A stretch of 64,000 bases of DNA from NVTR01 sp965237505. Lineage in GTDB: Bacteria; Pseudomonadota; Alphaproteobacteria; Rhodobacterales; Rhodobacteraceae. Position 1 is the first letter of the stretch, and each line of letters opens with the position of its first letter. Location: assembly GCA_965237505.1 (NCBI GenBank), contig CBDEFR010000009.1, positions 1,426,001-1,490,000 of the forward strand. Direction: 5' to 3'. Positions 17,941-25,574 of the stretch are shown in pieces. The translations under genes and the position numbers were made by a program. The notes under the pieces were generated by a model. The model searched no databases. It was not told the origin of the DNA and worked only from the letters and a program-made list of their open reading frames with translations.

Positions 17941-18872
17941 GTGTCTGATTCAAAACTAATTGAGTGATTTCAGCGAGTTGTGATTCAATCGGATTGATAA
18001 GATTCGAGGGAGATCACAATGGCCTGGACGGAAACCACTCGCGCCCGATATGAACGGCATTCGGGACGCTATGCAAGCGATTTAACTGATCAGGAATGGG
18101 GTTTGATCGCGCCATTCCTGCCGCCGCCTAAAACAACTGGTCGTCCGCGCAGCACGGCGATGCGCGATGTTCTGGATGCCATTTTGTACATCGCCAGCGC
18201 CGGGTGTGCGTGGCGTATGCTGCCCAATGATTTCCCGCCAGTGTCCACCGTGCGCTACTATTTCTATGGCTGGCGCAACGATGGCATCTTTGAAGTGATC
18301 AGCCATTTTCTGGTGGCGACGGCGCGCGAGTTTCATGGCAAGAAGCCCGGCCCCACCGCTGGTGTCATTGATAGCCAGACCATAAAAACAACGGAAAGCG
18401 GTGGCATTTCGGGCTATGACGCGGGCAAGAAAACCAAGGGCCGCAAGCGCCACATTGTCACCGACACGCTCGGGTTTATGGTTGGGTTGGTCGTGCATAG
18501 CGCCGGTATTCAAGACCGTGATGGCGCACCGGAAGTGTTGAAATCCATCCGGTATTCCCATCCAAACTTGCGCCATATCTTTGCGGATGGCGGGTATGCC
18601 GGACCAAAGCTGCGCGACGCTCTTGAAGGCATCGGTGACTGGACAATCCAGATCGTCAAGCGCTTCGACACTGCGGAAGGCTTCGAAGTCATTCCCAGAA
18701 GATGGGTCGTCGAGCGCACCTTCGCATGGCTCAACCGCTGCCGGCGATTGGCCAAAGATTGGGAAAAATCCATCGCAAGTTCACAGGCATGGATACTCGT
18801 TGCACATATCAAAACTCTCACGCGTAAAATTGCAAGGCATTGTAATCATGCGTAGAGTTTTGAATCAGACAC
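17941..18872 (+). mobile_element. IS5-family element, copy 2 (932 bp)
   Basis: Same element as copies 1 and 3, in the opposite orientation to both. Both ends read GTGTCTGATTCAAAACT and are flanked by TAA at 17938-17940 and 18873-18875. The duplication is perfect and the host frame is restored on removal, so this copy sits at its original landing site. Confidence 0.95.
18019..18855 (+). CDS. IS5-family transposase (copy 2)
   Basis: 278 residues, differing from copy 1 by only about two residues (KTLT for RTLT and the final HA for HP). The same DDE residues are present in GVIDSQTIK, HIFADGGYAG and RRWVVERTFAWL. The frame is intact and probably active. Confidence 0.95.
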   Translation: MAWTETTRARYERHSGRYASDLTDQEWGLIAPFLPPPKTTGRPRSTAMRDVLDAILYIASAGCAWRMLPNDFPPVSTVRYYFYGWRNDGIFEVISHFLVATAREFHGKKPGPTAGVIDSQTIKTTESGGISGYDAGKKTKGRKRHIVTDTLGFMVGLVVHSAGIQDRDGAPEVLKSIRYSHPNLRHIFADGGYAGPKLRDALEGIGDWTIQIVKRFDTAEGFEVIPRRWVVERTFAWLNRCRRLAKDWEKSIASSQAWILVAHIKTLTRKIARHCNHA

Positions 18873-19002
18873 TAAGAGGCGGAAAGGCGAGAGCAGCTAA
18901 ACTCTCGTCGGAAGAGCGCAGCGCGATTGCGAAAAAAGCCGCAAAAGCGCGTTGGGGTTAATTCTTCCTCCACACAAATGCCTTATTGACGCCATTGAAA
19001 TA

Positions 19003-19021
19003 ACCTATCATAATGATAGGT
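19003..19021 (+). promoter_or_regulatory. 19-bp palindromic operator before the toxin gene
   Basis: ACCTATCATAATGATAGGT is a perfect palindrome around a single A and ends one base before the toxin ATG at 19023. With its flanks it reads AACCT...AGGTA, resembling the AACCT-spacer-AGGTT operators bound by MqsA antitoxins. The adjacent antitoxin has an MqsA-like HTH, so autorepression here is a reasonable inference. Confidence 0.65.
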
Positions 19022-19022
19022 A

Positions 19023-19349
19023 ATGAACAGCGATGTCATACCTCTTAGAAGGCTGCCTGCCGGTCTGACACGAAAGAACGCGGAAGAGTGGATTCGTGCG
19101 GTAGTTATGGACTCTAAGAACGTAGGGCCGACTGATCATATGCGCGACCAGATGGTTGAGCGAGACATATCGAGCCGCCAGGTGTGGGAGGTTTTGAAAG
19201 GCGGCAGTGTGATTAAGGACCCTGAATGGGATAGCGAGCACGAGGACTGGATTTGCTTGGTACGCAGACGAACTTCTGGAAGGACCGTGACAGTCATCGT
19301 GGCTTTGGAAGAGAAAAACAAAATGACCGTAGTCACAACTTACGGCTAA
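19023..19349 (+). CDS. DUF4258-type toxin candidate
   Basis: 108 residues. The central part SDHMRDQMVERDISSRQVWEVLKGGSVIKDPEW-like pattern (here TDHMRDQMVERDISSRQVWE) is the DUF4258 signature, a RelE/MqsR-related mRNA-interferase fold often found as a toxin. It is followed 16 bases later by an HTH gene, giving the toxin-first order seen in MqsRA-type modules. It rides inside the IS1-type cargo transposon, where an addiction module would favour retention. Toxin activity is inferred from family and context. Confidence 0.75.
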   Translation: MNSDVIPLRRLPAGLTRKNAEEWIRAVVMDSKNVGPTDHMRDQMVERDISSRQVWEVLKGGSVIKDPEWDSEHEDWICLVRRRTSGRTVTVIVALEEKNKMTVVTTYG

Positions 19350-19365
19350 TGGAGAAGTGACCAAA

Positions 19366-19827
19366 ATGAATGAAGCATATCAATACAAGGAGTGCGGACT
19401 GAGCAACATCTTTCTAAGGAATGGCTTTGTTGTCGAGCAAAGTAGTCGGGGGGAAACTGTATCAATTGAGAACGTTGAGGGGCTTCACCGTGCTATTGGC
19501 GAGTGGCTTACGCGCGACAAAAAGTTTCTTGACGGAAGAGAGGCTCGGTTTCTGCGTCTTGAGATGGGGTTATCGCAGGCTTCGCTTGCGATGCTGCTGG
19601 GAAAAGATGAGCAGTCGATAGCTAGGTGGGAGAAAAAAAGGCTGGACAAAAGTGAACAAATTCCGCCTGATAGCGAGAGGATGATACGCTTTTTGTACTT
19701 GGAAACTATCGGTGATGGTATACCAATGAAAGAGTTTTTGCAGGCGCTTGCGGAACTAGAAGATATTGATTCTCTTGCCACCAATTTTCAGGAAACTGAA
19801 TATGGGTGGGAGGCCGCAGCCGCGTAA
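19366..19827 (+). CDS. HTH antitoxin, MqsA/YgiT C-terminal type
   Basis: 153 residues. The C-terminal HTH (ARFLRLEMGLSQASLAMLLGKDEQSIARWEK) resembles MqsA/YgiT antitoxins. The N-terminus (MNEAYQYKECGLSNIFLRNGF) keeps the YxxCGL...VxLxNG outline of type II partners but has only one cysteine, so a full zinc-binding domain is unlikely. A GGAGAAG ribosome site at 19351-19357 is well placed for the ATG at 19366. It would neutralise the upstream DUF4258 toxin and repress the pair at the 19003-19021 palindrome. Confidence 0.78.
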   Translation: MNEAYQYKECGLSNIFLRNGFVVEQSSRGETVSIENVEGLHRAIGEWLTRDKKFLDGREARFLRLEMGLSQASLAMLLGKDEQSIARWEKKRLDKSEQIPPDSERMIRFLYLETIGDGIPMKEFLQALAELEDIDSLATNFQETEYGWEAAAA

Positions 19828-19890
19828 GATAACTTATTCATAGTGACCGGCATGCTTGACTATTTCATGTCGGTCACTTATATTTGGAGT

Positions 19891-20787
19891 ATGAGAAAGC
19901 TAGACACCAAAACCCGCTCCCTGATCATCCGCCTCCTGGTCGAAGACAACTCTATCCGCGCCACTTCGCGGATCGCGGACGTGTCCAAGAACACCACCAA
20001 CAAGCTGCTGATCGACGCGGGCAAGGCTTGCTCCAAATATCACAATGAACAGGTTCGCAACGTCAAAGCATCAGTGATCCAATGCGACGAAATCTGGTCA
20101 TTCACCTATGCCAAGCAGAAGAACGTCAAGGCCGCTGCCTCTGCCCCTGAGTTCGCTGGCGACACATGGACATGGACCGCACTGGACAGCGACAGCAAGC
20201 TGATCGTGTCCTACATGGTCGGTGGCCGCGACAGCGAATACGCAATCGAGTTCATGGACGATCTGCGCGCCCGTCTCGCCAATCGCGTCCAACTGACTAC
20301 CGATGGCCACAAGGTCTATCTGGAAGCCGTTGAGGGCGCGTTTGGCAGTGACGTGGACTATGCGCAGCTGGTCAAGCTGTACGGCAATGCACCAGGTGGG
20401 AAGTCGCACGAAAAGAAATACTCACCCGCTGAATGTACCGGGACCAAGAAGCGACGGATCGAAGGCGATCCCGACCGTGCGCTGGTCAGCACGTCACACA
20501 TTGAACGGCAAAACCTGACCATGCGGATGCACATGCGCCGGTTTACCCGCCTGACCAATGCTTTCTCAAAGAAGGTGGAAAACCACGCTTACGCGGTCGC
20601 GCTGCACTTCATGTATTACAACTTCGTTCGTATTCACCAGACGCTTAAGGTTACACCGGCGATGGCCGCTGGCCTGACGGATCGCTTGTGGGATGTATCT
20701 GATCTAGTTGCGCTGGTGGACGCGAATGAGCCTGCGCCCAAGAGGCGCGGACCCTACAAGCCGCGCGAAAAAGATTATTCAAAGTGA
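19891..20787 (+). CDS. IS1-family transposase of the cargo unit
   Basis: 298 residues of the larger IS1 type. An N-terminal HTH (EDNSIRATSRIADVSKNTTNKLL) precedes the DDE core: D in VIQCDEIWSFTYAKQ, D in QLTTDGHKVY and E in HIERQNLTMRMHMRRFTRLTNAFSKK. The frame is intact and ends 9 bases from the right tip of the element, as expected if it drives the whole 3.5-kb unit. A short inverted pair TAGTGACCG/CGGTCACTTA lies just upstream (about 19842-19878). Confidence 0.9.
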   Translation: MRKLDTKTRSLIIRLLVEDNSIRATSRIADVSKNTTNKLLIDAGKACSKYHNEQVRNVKASVIQCDEIWSFTYAKQKNVKAAASAPEFAGDTWTWTALDSDSKLIVSYMVGGRDSEYAIEFMDDLRARLANRVQLTTDGHKVYLEAVEGAFGSDVDYAQLVKLYGNAPGGKSHEKKYSPAECTGTKKRRIEGDPDRALVSTSHIERQNLTMRMHMRRFTRLTNAFSKKVENHAYAVALHFMYYNFVRIHQTLKVTPAMAAGLTDRLWDVSDLVALVDANEPAPKRRGPYKPREKDYSK

Positions 20788-20928
20788 CCCACCACCAAAA
20801 CTTGCCCTGGCTTGAAGAATGCGAGCGACCGTCGCCGATCCAAATCATGTTGTTCGTCCGGCGCGCCGAAGCGCAGCCAATGGTTCAGATGCTCGGGATA
20901 GAAGGCGATCTCAACCCTTGCGAAAAGC

Positions 20929-21147
20929 TCAGACATCGAAGGTCGAGTCCTTCTTGCGCAGGTCCGACCAGGCGGTCAGATCGTCGATGTGGTAGCGCAC
21001 ATAACGACCATGTTTCCGGTAGACCGGTCCGCCGCCATAGACGCGCATCTTCTCCAATGTGTTGGGCTTGAGTTTGAGAAAACGCGCGGCCTCTCTCGTC
21101 GTCAGGAAAGGTCCGTCGTGAAGCGCCTGGGTCTCTTCGATCGTCAT
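20929..21147 (-). CDS. AlpA/excisionase-like HTH protein
   Basis: 72 residues with a MerR-like HTH: FLTTREAARFLKLKPNTLEKMRVYGGGPVYRKHGRYVRYHIDDL. Proteins like this act as excisionase or transcription factors in conjugative elements and sit just upstream of DUF2840/replication genes. It overlaps DUF2840 by 8 bases and lies downstream of DUF2285, matching the ICE backbone order. The frame is intact. Confidence 0.85.
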   Translation of the reverse strand: MTIEETQALHDGPFLTTREAARFLKLKPNTLEKMRVYGGGPVYRKHGRYVRYHIDDLTAWSDLRKKDSTFDV

Positions 21148-21301
21148 AGCTCCTCCAGTGTCAGCGAAAATGTTCCACTGGAGAGAAGCGTGGGCTATCA
21201 ATGTTGGTCGCGGCAGTATCGTTCACACGCACCCGCCAGAACGATACCCCTTGCTCCGTGGCCAGAGCATCACCTGAGCAACGTTCTGTAACCGCCATCC
21301 A

Positions 21302-21999
21302 TCATCCGGAAACCCCGTTTGACGCTGCGGATAACACGGTCTTCCTCGTTTTATTGGGATTGGTCCAGTCATCGCGAACGGTTTTTTCGCCATAGAGAAA
21401 GACCGCTATCTCACGAAGGGATCGCCCCTCCTGACGCTGATCAAGCGCGGCCAAGGCGTCGCGGTCCCGCATCGCCTCGACGGTCCACCCAGCTTTCGAG
21501 TAATCAAGAGGCCGGTTGCGATAGAGATCGGCCACGCGCTTGACCAGCCGCTGACGGCTTTCGACATTGGGAAATTCATTGATTACGAGTTCGAGCGCAA
21601 AGGGCTCATCACGGATTTCTTCACCGACGCATCGGATTTGCGCCACCCGCCGCCGGTCGCGCAGGAGGAGATGCTGCTCGCCGTCAACGGTTTTCAGAAG
21701 TGTCTTTCGGCACCGCAACTTGCTGAGGGAAACGATACTGCCGAACCCCGGGTCTTCGCGACGACGTATATAGGCGGAAATTACCCGTCGATAATCCTCA
21801 GCCCGCCAGAAAACATTGGCCTCAACGGCGGTTTCGTCGGGATCGGCGAAAGATATAGAGCCCCCAGGCCTCGGAGCGCATAAAACGTCGCCGCGCCCGG
21901 AGCAACATTGTTCCGTCGGACAAATGAAGGGGTCGGGGGCATACCAGTGCGGAGATTTTCCAGTCGCGCCGATAATCAGCGTGCCGCCTGAGATACTCC
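21302..21999 (-). pseudogene. DUF2285 protein, 5' truncated and frameshifted
   Basis: DUF2285 proteins are ICE-borne and of unknown function. From the IS66 boundary at 22000 downward the product reads EYLRRHADYRRDWK...EAWGLYIF, then an extra T near 21855 shifts the frame before ADPDETAVEANVFWRAEDYRRV. The C-terminal part (LLLRDRRRVAQIRCVGEEIRDEPFALELV and onward to 21302) is the DUF2285 domain. IS66 has removed the start. Confidence 0.82.
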
Positions 22000-22021
22000 G
22001 TAAGCGTCCGGTCTGACAGCC

Positions 22022-22564
22022 TTATTTCCTTGGTTTTCCGGGCTTCCAGCGTTTTGCGAGACTGAGGACTTCGAGTTTGAGTTTGTCGGTTTCGGGCTGA
22101 TTGGGATCGAAGGTGCCGCCATACCAGTCTTTGAGATGATCGTGCTCTGGATGCTTTGGATCGGCCATGGCATCGAGGAACCCGTAGTAGCCAGGGAAGC
22201 CCCCGACGTCTTCGGGCGGGCATTTACCGGTGACCTCGATTAGTCTGGGATAGAGTTCGCCAGGGACGGGATCGGTGATCCTGCCGATCTTGATCCTGTG
22301 TTCCCAGTTGTCGCCAAAATCGTAGATGTAGTTGATCGTCTTTTTGCCGGTGTCCTCGATGACTTGGCCCAGAGTGGTTTTGTTGGCGGGCAGGTCCTCG
22401 CCGCCAAAATCGGGGTCCGCGATACCCCATGTGGCGCGGGCTGCTTCGAACATGTAGAGATGCGAGTTGGTCCAGCCCATGGCCATCTGCAGTGTCAGGT
22501 GCAGCCGGTCCAGCCAGATATCGGCAGGCACCTGCAGGGTGACTTTGATCTCGATGATGCTCAT
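22022..22564 (-). CDS. PRiA4_ORF3 family passenger protein of IS66
   Basis: 180 residues of the plasmid pRiA4b ORF-3 family (IS1096 TnpR-like fold): LHLTLQMAMGWTNSHLYMFEA, then YIYDFGDNWEHRIKIGRI and PPEDVGGFPGYYGFLDAM. The function is unknown. Its ATG overlaps the tnpC stop as ATGA (22561-22564), so it is translated as part of the IS66 operon and belongs to the element. The frame is intact. Confidence 0.88.
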   Translation of the reverse strand: MSIIEIKVTLQVPADIWLDRLHLTLQMAMGWTNSHLYMFEAARATWGIADPDFGGEDLPANKTTLGQVIEDTGKKTINYIYDFGDNWEHRIKIGRITDPVPGELYPRLIEVTGKCPPEDVGGFPGYYGFLDAMADPKHPEHDHLKDWYGGTFDPNQPETDKLKLEVLSLAKRWKPGKPRK

Positions 22565-22855
22565 GCAGCGTCTTTCATGTGATGGTGGCTGCCCATGTTC
22601 CATGGCAGCAGGTCGTCGACCTTGGTGATCTTGCAATCCGGGATGCGGGCCAGAGTGTCGGCCAGCCAGCCCTGCGGATCAACGTCGTTCAGTTTGGCGG
22701 TTTCAATCAGCGTATAGGCGATGGCTGCGGCTTTGCCGCCTGCCGGTGATCCAACGAAGAGGTAGTTCTTGCGCCCCAAAGCAATACCTCTGATGGCCCG
22801 CTCGGCCGCATTATTATCGGGCATGCTGACTTCGGCGCTTCGATTTCCGCCCCTG
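22561..22855 (-). pseudogene. IS66 TnpC, C-terminal fragment
   Basis: About 95 residues with the C-terminal IS66 signature: PDNNAAERAIRGIALGRKNYLFVGS, then AYTLIETAKLNDVDPQGWLADTLARI and the LLPWN end. The E of NNAAERAIR is the third catalytic residue. The upstream catalytic part is missing. Confidence 0.87.
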
Positions 22856-22859
22856 TTTT

Positions 22860-23740
22860 TCAAATGTCATGTTAGACAGGTTTCGCGGAATCGGGGCGTC
22901 GGAGTGCGAAGAAGCGGGCAGGCCGACTAGACAATGAGCTGCGAGCTCGTGTTGTTATCTGGCCGCCCCTACGACCAGCCCGTGTGCGCCGCGAGCGCGT
23001 ATCCGTAATTGTCTTACGAGCCCGTGCACTCCTTTAACAACGAGAAGGAGTACATATGATGAGATCAATAGGAATGGACGTCCATCGAAGTTTCGCGCAA
23101 GTCGCGATCTGTGATGATGGCCAAATAACAGACAGTTTCAAGGTCGATATGGAGCATGATGCGGTCGTGGAATTCGGGCGCAGTCTGCGAGCAGATGACG
23201 AGGTGGTTCTGGAGGCCACGGGAAACACCGCAACGATCGTCCGGCTTCTGACGCCGTTCGTGGCGCGGGTGGTGATCGCCAATCCACTACAGGTGAAGGC
23301 AATCGCTCATGCCCGGGCGAAGACCGACAAGGTAGACGCAAAAATCCTAGCCCAACTTCACGCAGCAGGGTTACTGCCTGAGGTGTGGGCGGCGGATGAC
23401 GAGACGCTTGCACTAAGGCGACTTGTTTCAGAGCGCGCAGCGGTGGTGCGCTCTATCCGACGATCCAAAAGTCGCGTTCAGGCAGTCCTGCACGCCAACC
23501 TAATCCCAAAATACGCAGGCCATCTGTTCGGGAAAGGTGGGCGACGTTGGTTGGCCAAGGCCCCTCTGCCAAAAACCGAACGCGATCTTCTTGAGCGGCA
23601 TCTCGATGAGTTGGATTGGTTGGCTGGGCGGTTGGAGACGCTTGAGCGCGATCTGATCCACATCTCTCTTGACGATCCGCAGATGCGTAAACTGATGGCC
23701 GTGGCTGGCATTAGCTCCGTAATTGCTACCGCCGTGATAG
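22860..23740 (+). mobile_element. IS110-family element, truncated
   Basis: The roughly 190 bases before the transposase have no ORF and can fold (for example around GAGCTGCGAGCTC near 22940). In IS110 elements this left non-coding end encodes the bridge RNA that picks target and donor. The transposase is cut at 23740 by the IS3 left end, so the right end is lost. The left boundary is approximate. Confidence 0.72.
23056..23740 (+). pseudogene. IS110 transposase, C-terminally truncated
   Basis: About 228 residues. The DEDD RuvC-like domain is present (GMDVHRSFAQVAICDDG; VVLEATGN; HARAKTDKVDAKILAQLHAAG) followed by the coiled-coil linker. The transposase_20 domain starts as LMAVAGISSVIATAV and is cut by the IS3 end, so the catalytic serine domain is missing. 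An AAGGAG ribosome site lies before the ATG at 23056. Confidence 0.88.
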
Positions 23741-23800
23741 TGACCTGCCCCCAATTTGAGGGCCACTTTTAGGTAGACTCTGTTCCTCTTTTGTTTGCCA

Positions 23801-24667
23801 TTATTCGGCGGCGTGAGCAATGGGCGGTGGCGCGGAGCCTTCAGATAGCTCAAGCGTCGCTGCCCATTGCGGTTTATGGAAAGGCCTGTTTGCGGCAAAT
23901 TCTTCCGGGGTTTGATAGTTCAGCGAAGAGTGGGGCCGGTTTTGATTGTAATCGATCCGCCAGTCCTCGATGATCCTTTCTGCCTCGGCCAGCGAGGTGA
24001 ACCAGTTCAAGTTCAGGCATTCTTCGCGAAACCGGCCGTTGAAACTTTCGATGTAGGCGTTCTGGGTCGGCTTGCCCGGGTCGATGAAGTAGAGCTGCAC
24101 GCCGTGATCATCTGCCCAGCCATCAAGCGCGCGGCCTCGTAGTTCAGGCCCATTGTCAACGGTCAGAACATCCGGGTACCCCCGCTCACGAGCCACCCGT
24201 TCCAGCATTTCCACCACGCGGGAGCCGGGGATCGACAGGGCCACATCAATCGCCGGACATTCCCGTGTGCAGTCGTCTTTCAGATTGACGGTGCGGAACT
24301 TCCTGCCGTTGGCGAGCGCATCCATGGTGAAGTCCAGGCTCCACCGCTGGTTGGCGGCGATCGGGCACCAGGCGCCTTCGCGCACGCCCTTGGGGATTTT
24401 CTTGCGATTGCGGCGGCGCAGGGTCAGGCGCTCCTCTCGGTAAAGTCGCTCCACCACTTTCACGTTCACCTTGAAACCCTCCTGGCCAAGCTTGGCATGC
24501 AACATGCGATAGCCATAGCGTCGGTGTTTGCCGGAAAGCGTGACCAGCCGTTCCCGTATCCTCGCATGGCGATCCGGCCTTCCTCTGTATTCATTACTCG
24601 ATCTGGAAAACCCAATCAGCCCACAGGCCCGCCGAGTTGAAAACTGATAGTCACGGCAAAGAACCAT
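23801..24667 (-). CDS. IS3-family OrfB integrase (IS407 type)
   Basis: 288 residues. An HTH_21 N-terminal domain (LSGKHRRYGYRMLHAKLGQEG) precedes the rve core, with D in RWSLDFTMDAL, D in LTVDNGPELRG and E in QNAYIESFNGRFREECLN. It normally joins OrfA by a -1 shift, and the frame stays open upstream of this start toward orfA. It looks active. Confidence 0.92.
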   Translation of the reverse strand: MVLCRDYQFSTRRACGLIGFSRSSNEYRGRPDRHARIRERLVTLSGKHRRYGYRMLHAKLGQEGFKVNVKVVERLYREERLTLRRRNRKKIPKGVREGAWCPIAANQRWSLDFTMDALANGRKFRTVNLKDDCTRECPAIDVALSIPGSRVVEMLERVARERGYPDVLTVDNGPELRGRALDGWADDHGVQLYFIDPGKPTQNAYIESFNGRFREECLNLNWFTSLAEAERIIEDWRIDYNQNRPHSSLNYQTPEEFAANRPFHKPQWAATLELSEGSAPPPIAHAAE

Positions 24668-24693
24668 GACTGCTTCCCGGCGGCTTGCAGGCT

Positions 24694-24960
24694 TCAGAAG
24701 TTTTTTGCCAGAAGCCCTTTCAGGCCAGCATTATCAAGCATGGTTTCGGCCAGCAGCTTCTTCAGCTTGCCGTTCTCCGATTCCAGGTCTTTCAGCCGCC
24801 TGACATCGGAAATCTGAAGGCCGCCATACCTGGCTTTCCATTTGTAAAAGGTGGCATCCGACATACCGTGCTTACGGCACAACTCGGACACTTTCGCACC
24901 CGCCGCATACTCCTGAATGATCCGAACAATCTGCTCTTCGCTAAACCGTGACTTGCGCAT
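24694..24960 (-). CDS. IS3-family OrfA (IS407 type)
   Basis: 88 residues, beginning MRKSRFSEEQIVRIIQEYAA. The HTH is SELCRKHGMSDATFYKWKARYGG and the zipper-like helix RLKDLESENGKLKKLLAE follows. This is the standard DNA-binding half of the IS407-type transposase. The frame is intact. Confidence 0.93.
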   Translation of the reverse strand: MRKSRFSEEQIVRIIQEYAAGAKVSELCRKHGMSDATFYKWKARYGGLQISDVRRLKDLESENGKLKKLLAETMLDNAGLKGLLAKNF

Positions 24961-25039
24961 TCTCTGTTCTCCTCGTTCTCGTGAACATTAAGCGAACAGA
25001 TCCTCCTTTCAAATGGACCAGTTTTCGGGGAGCAGGTCA

Positions 25040-25574
25040 CAGGTCAGGAACCCCATTAAATTTGCGCATATGACGCTTGGCCTGGTTCCAGAAATTCTCG
25101 ATCCCATTGATGTGATTATGGGCATCTGCAAACAGCTCGGAATGATTGATCCTGAAGTGTTTGAATTCGGATACATCCAACACGTTATAACCTCTCCAGC
25201 AATCAGAATAGACGATGCTGTCCGGTGTTACCTTGCGCTTGATAATCGGAATAAGCGTGGCACCGGAAGCGTTTGGGATAATCTTTGTGTAAACTTTTCC
25301 ACCCCTTTTTAATAGCCGAAAACGGGGATCTTACCTGCCGCGCCTCGACCGCGTTTACCTTTTCGCTTGCCGCCGAAATAGCTCTCATCCACCTCGATGT
25401 CACCGCCGAACATGGCTTCGCTTTCAGTCTCCAGTTCATAGGCGATGATTTCTCGAAGGCGTAGAAAATAGAACGCTGATGATTTTCGGTTAACACCACA
25501 AAGACTGGCGGCAGTTCGGGCCGTTGATCTCGACACAAAATGCTCGATCAAACGATCTTGTTTATAGATGCTTT
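25040..25574 (-). pseudogene. IS1595-family (IS1016-type) transposase fragment
   Basis: The reading starts inside the gene at the IS66 tip (25575) as SIYKQDRLIEHFVSRSTARTAASLCGVNRK and has the DDE start DIEVDESYFGGKRKGKRGRG. A missing base near 25312 shifts the frame after IPVFG, where the match continues LLKRGGKVYTKII, then SDCWRGYN and HINGIENFWNQAKRHM. Both ends are cut, by IS66 and by IS3. Confidence 0.82.

Larger units (their letters stand above)
17817..18961 (+). pseudogene. 69-residue basic protein gene, split by IS5
   Basis: Segments 17817-17940 and 18876-18961 join when IS5 and one TAA are removed. The product starts MTRPKRPRDTNQLAAHIVGV and ends with a GGKARAAKLSSEERSAIAKKAAKARW tail. 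Proteins of this layout, with a lysine/alanine-rich tail, are small uncharacterised alphaproteobacterial proteins and may bind nucleic acid (inference). The exact frame restoration shows the gene was intact when IS5 entered. Confidence 0.85.
17311..20796 (+). mobile_element. IS1-type cargo transposon (3,486 bp) with toxin-antitoxin
   Basis: Ends GGTAGTGGGTCAGTTTGAA and, reverse-complemented, GGTGGTGGGTCACTTTGAA match at 17 of 19 bases and start with the GGTG-like tip known from IS1. An 8-bp duplication AAAACTTG flanks the unit. The IS1-family transposase ends 9 bases from the right tip. Inside, from the left: a small secreted protein, a 69-residue basic protein interrupted by IS5, and a toxin-antitoxin pair. 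Ordinary IS1 elements are 0.7-1.2 kb, so about 2.5 kb of this unit is cargo (about 1.6 kb without the later IS5). Confidence 0.87.
17124..20936 (-). pseudogene. DUF2840 gene split by a 3.5-kb cargo transposon
   Basis: DUF2840 proteins are of unknown function and typical of alphaproteobacterial conjugative elements. The N-terminal 46 codons (20936 down to 20797) read MSELFARVEIAFYPEHLNHW...RRRSLAFFKPGQVF. The next part (17310 down to 17124) reads QVFGYVRWRANEYGTQDWRF...GGEVLLLVTGNTKVKRALLQIDG. The 8 bases AAAACTTG occur at both breaks (17303-17310 and 20797-20804), and removing the unit between them joins the frame. IS66 truncates the C-terminus at 17123. The start overlaps the upstream HTH gene by 8 bases. 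Confidence 0.9.
22000..22860 (-). mobile_element. IS66-family element, 3' part with passenger gene
   Basis: The left boundary is GTAAGCGTCCGGTCTG at 22000, an IS66 tip, inserted in DUF2285. It holds the C-terminal end of tnpC and a fourth gene of the PRiA4_ORF3 family. The inner part of tnpC is lost at the junction with IS110 DNA near 22860; the exact junction is uncertain. Confidence 0.8.
23741..25039 (-). mobile_element. IS3-family element, IS407 type (1,299 bp)
   Basis: Ends TGACCTGCCCCCAATTTG and, reverse-complemented, TGACCTGCTCCCCGAAAAC. orfA and orfB read leftward and are both intact. The flanks are IS110 on the left and an IS1595 fragment on the right without a shared duplication, suggesting deletion or recombination after insertion. 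Confidence 0.88.

Noticed and set aside
18510..18821. Antisense ORFs of 100-180 codons inside each IS5 copy
   Set aside because: They recur identically opposite the transposase in all three copies and show no family features.
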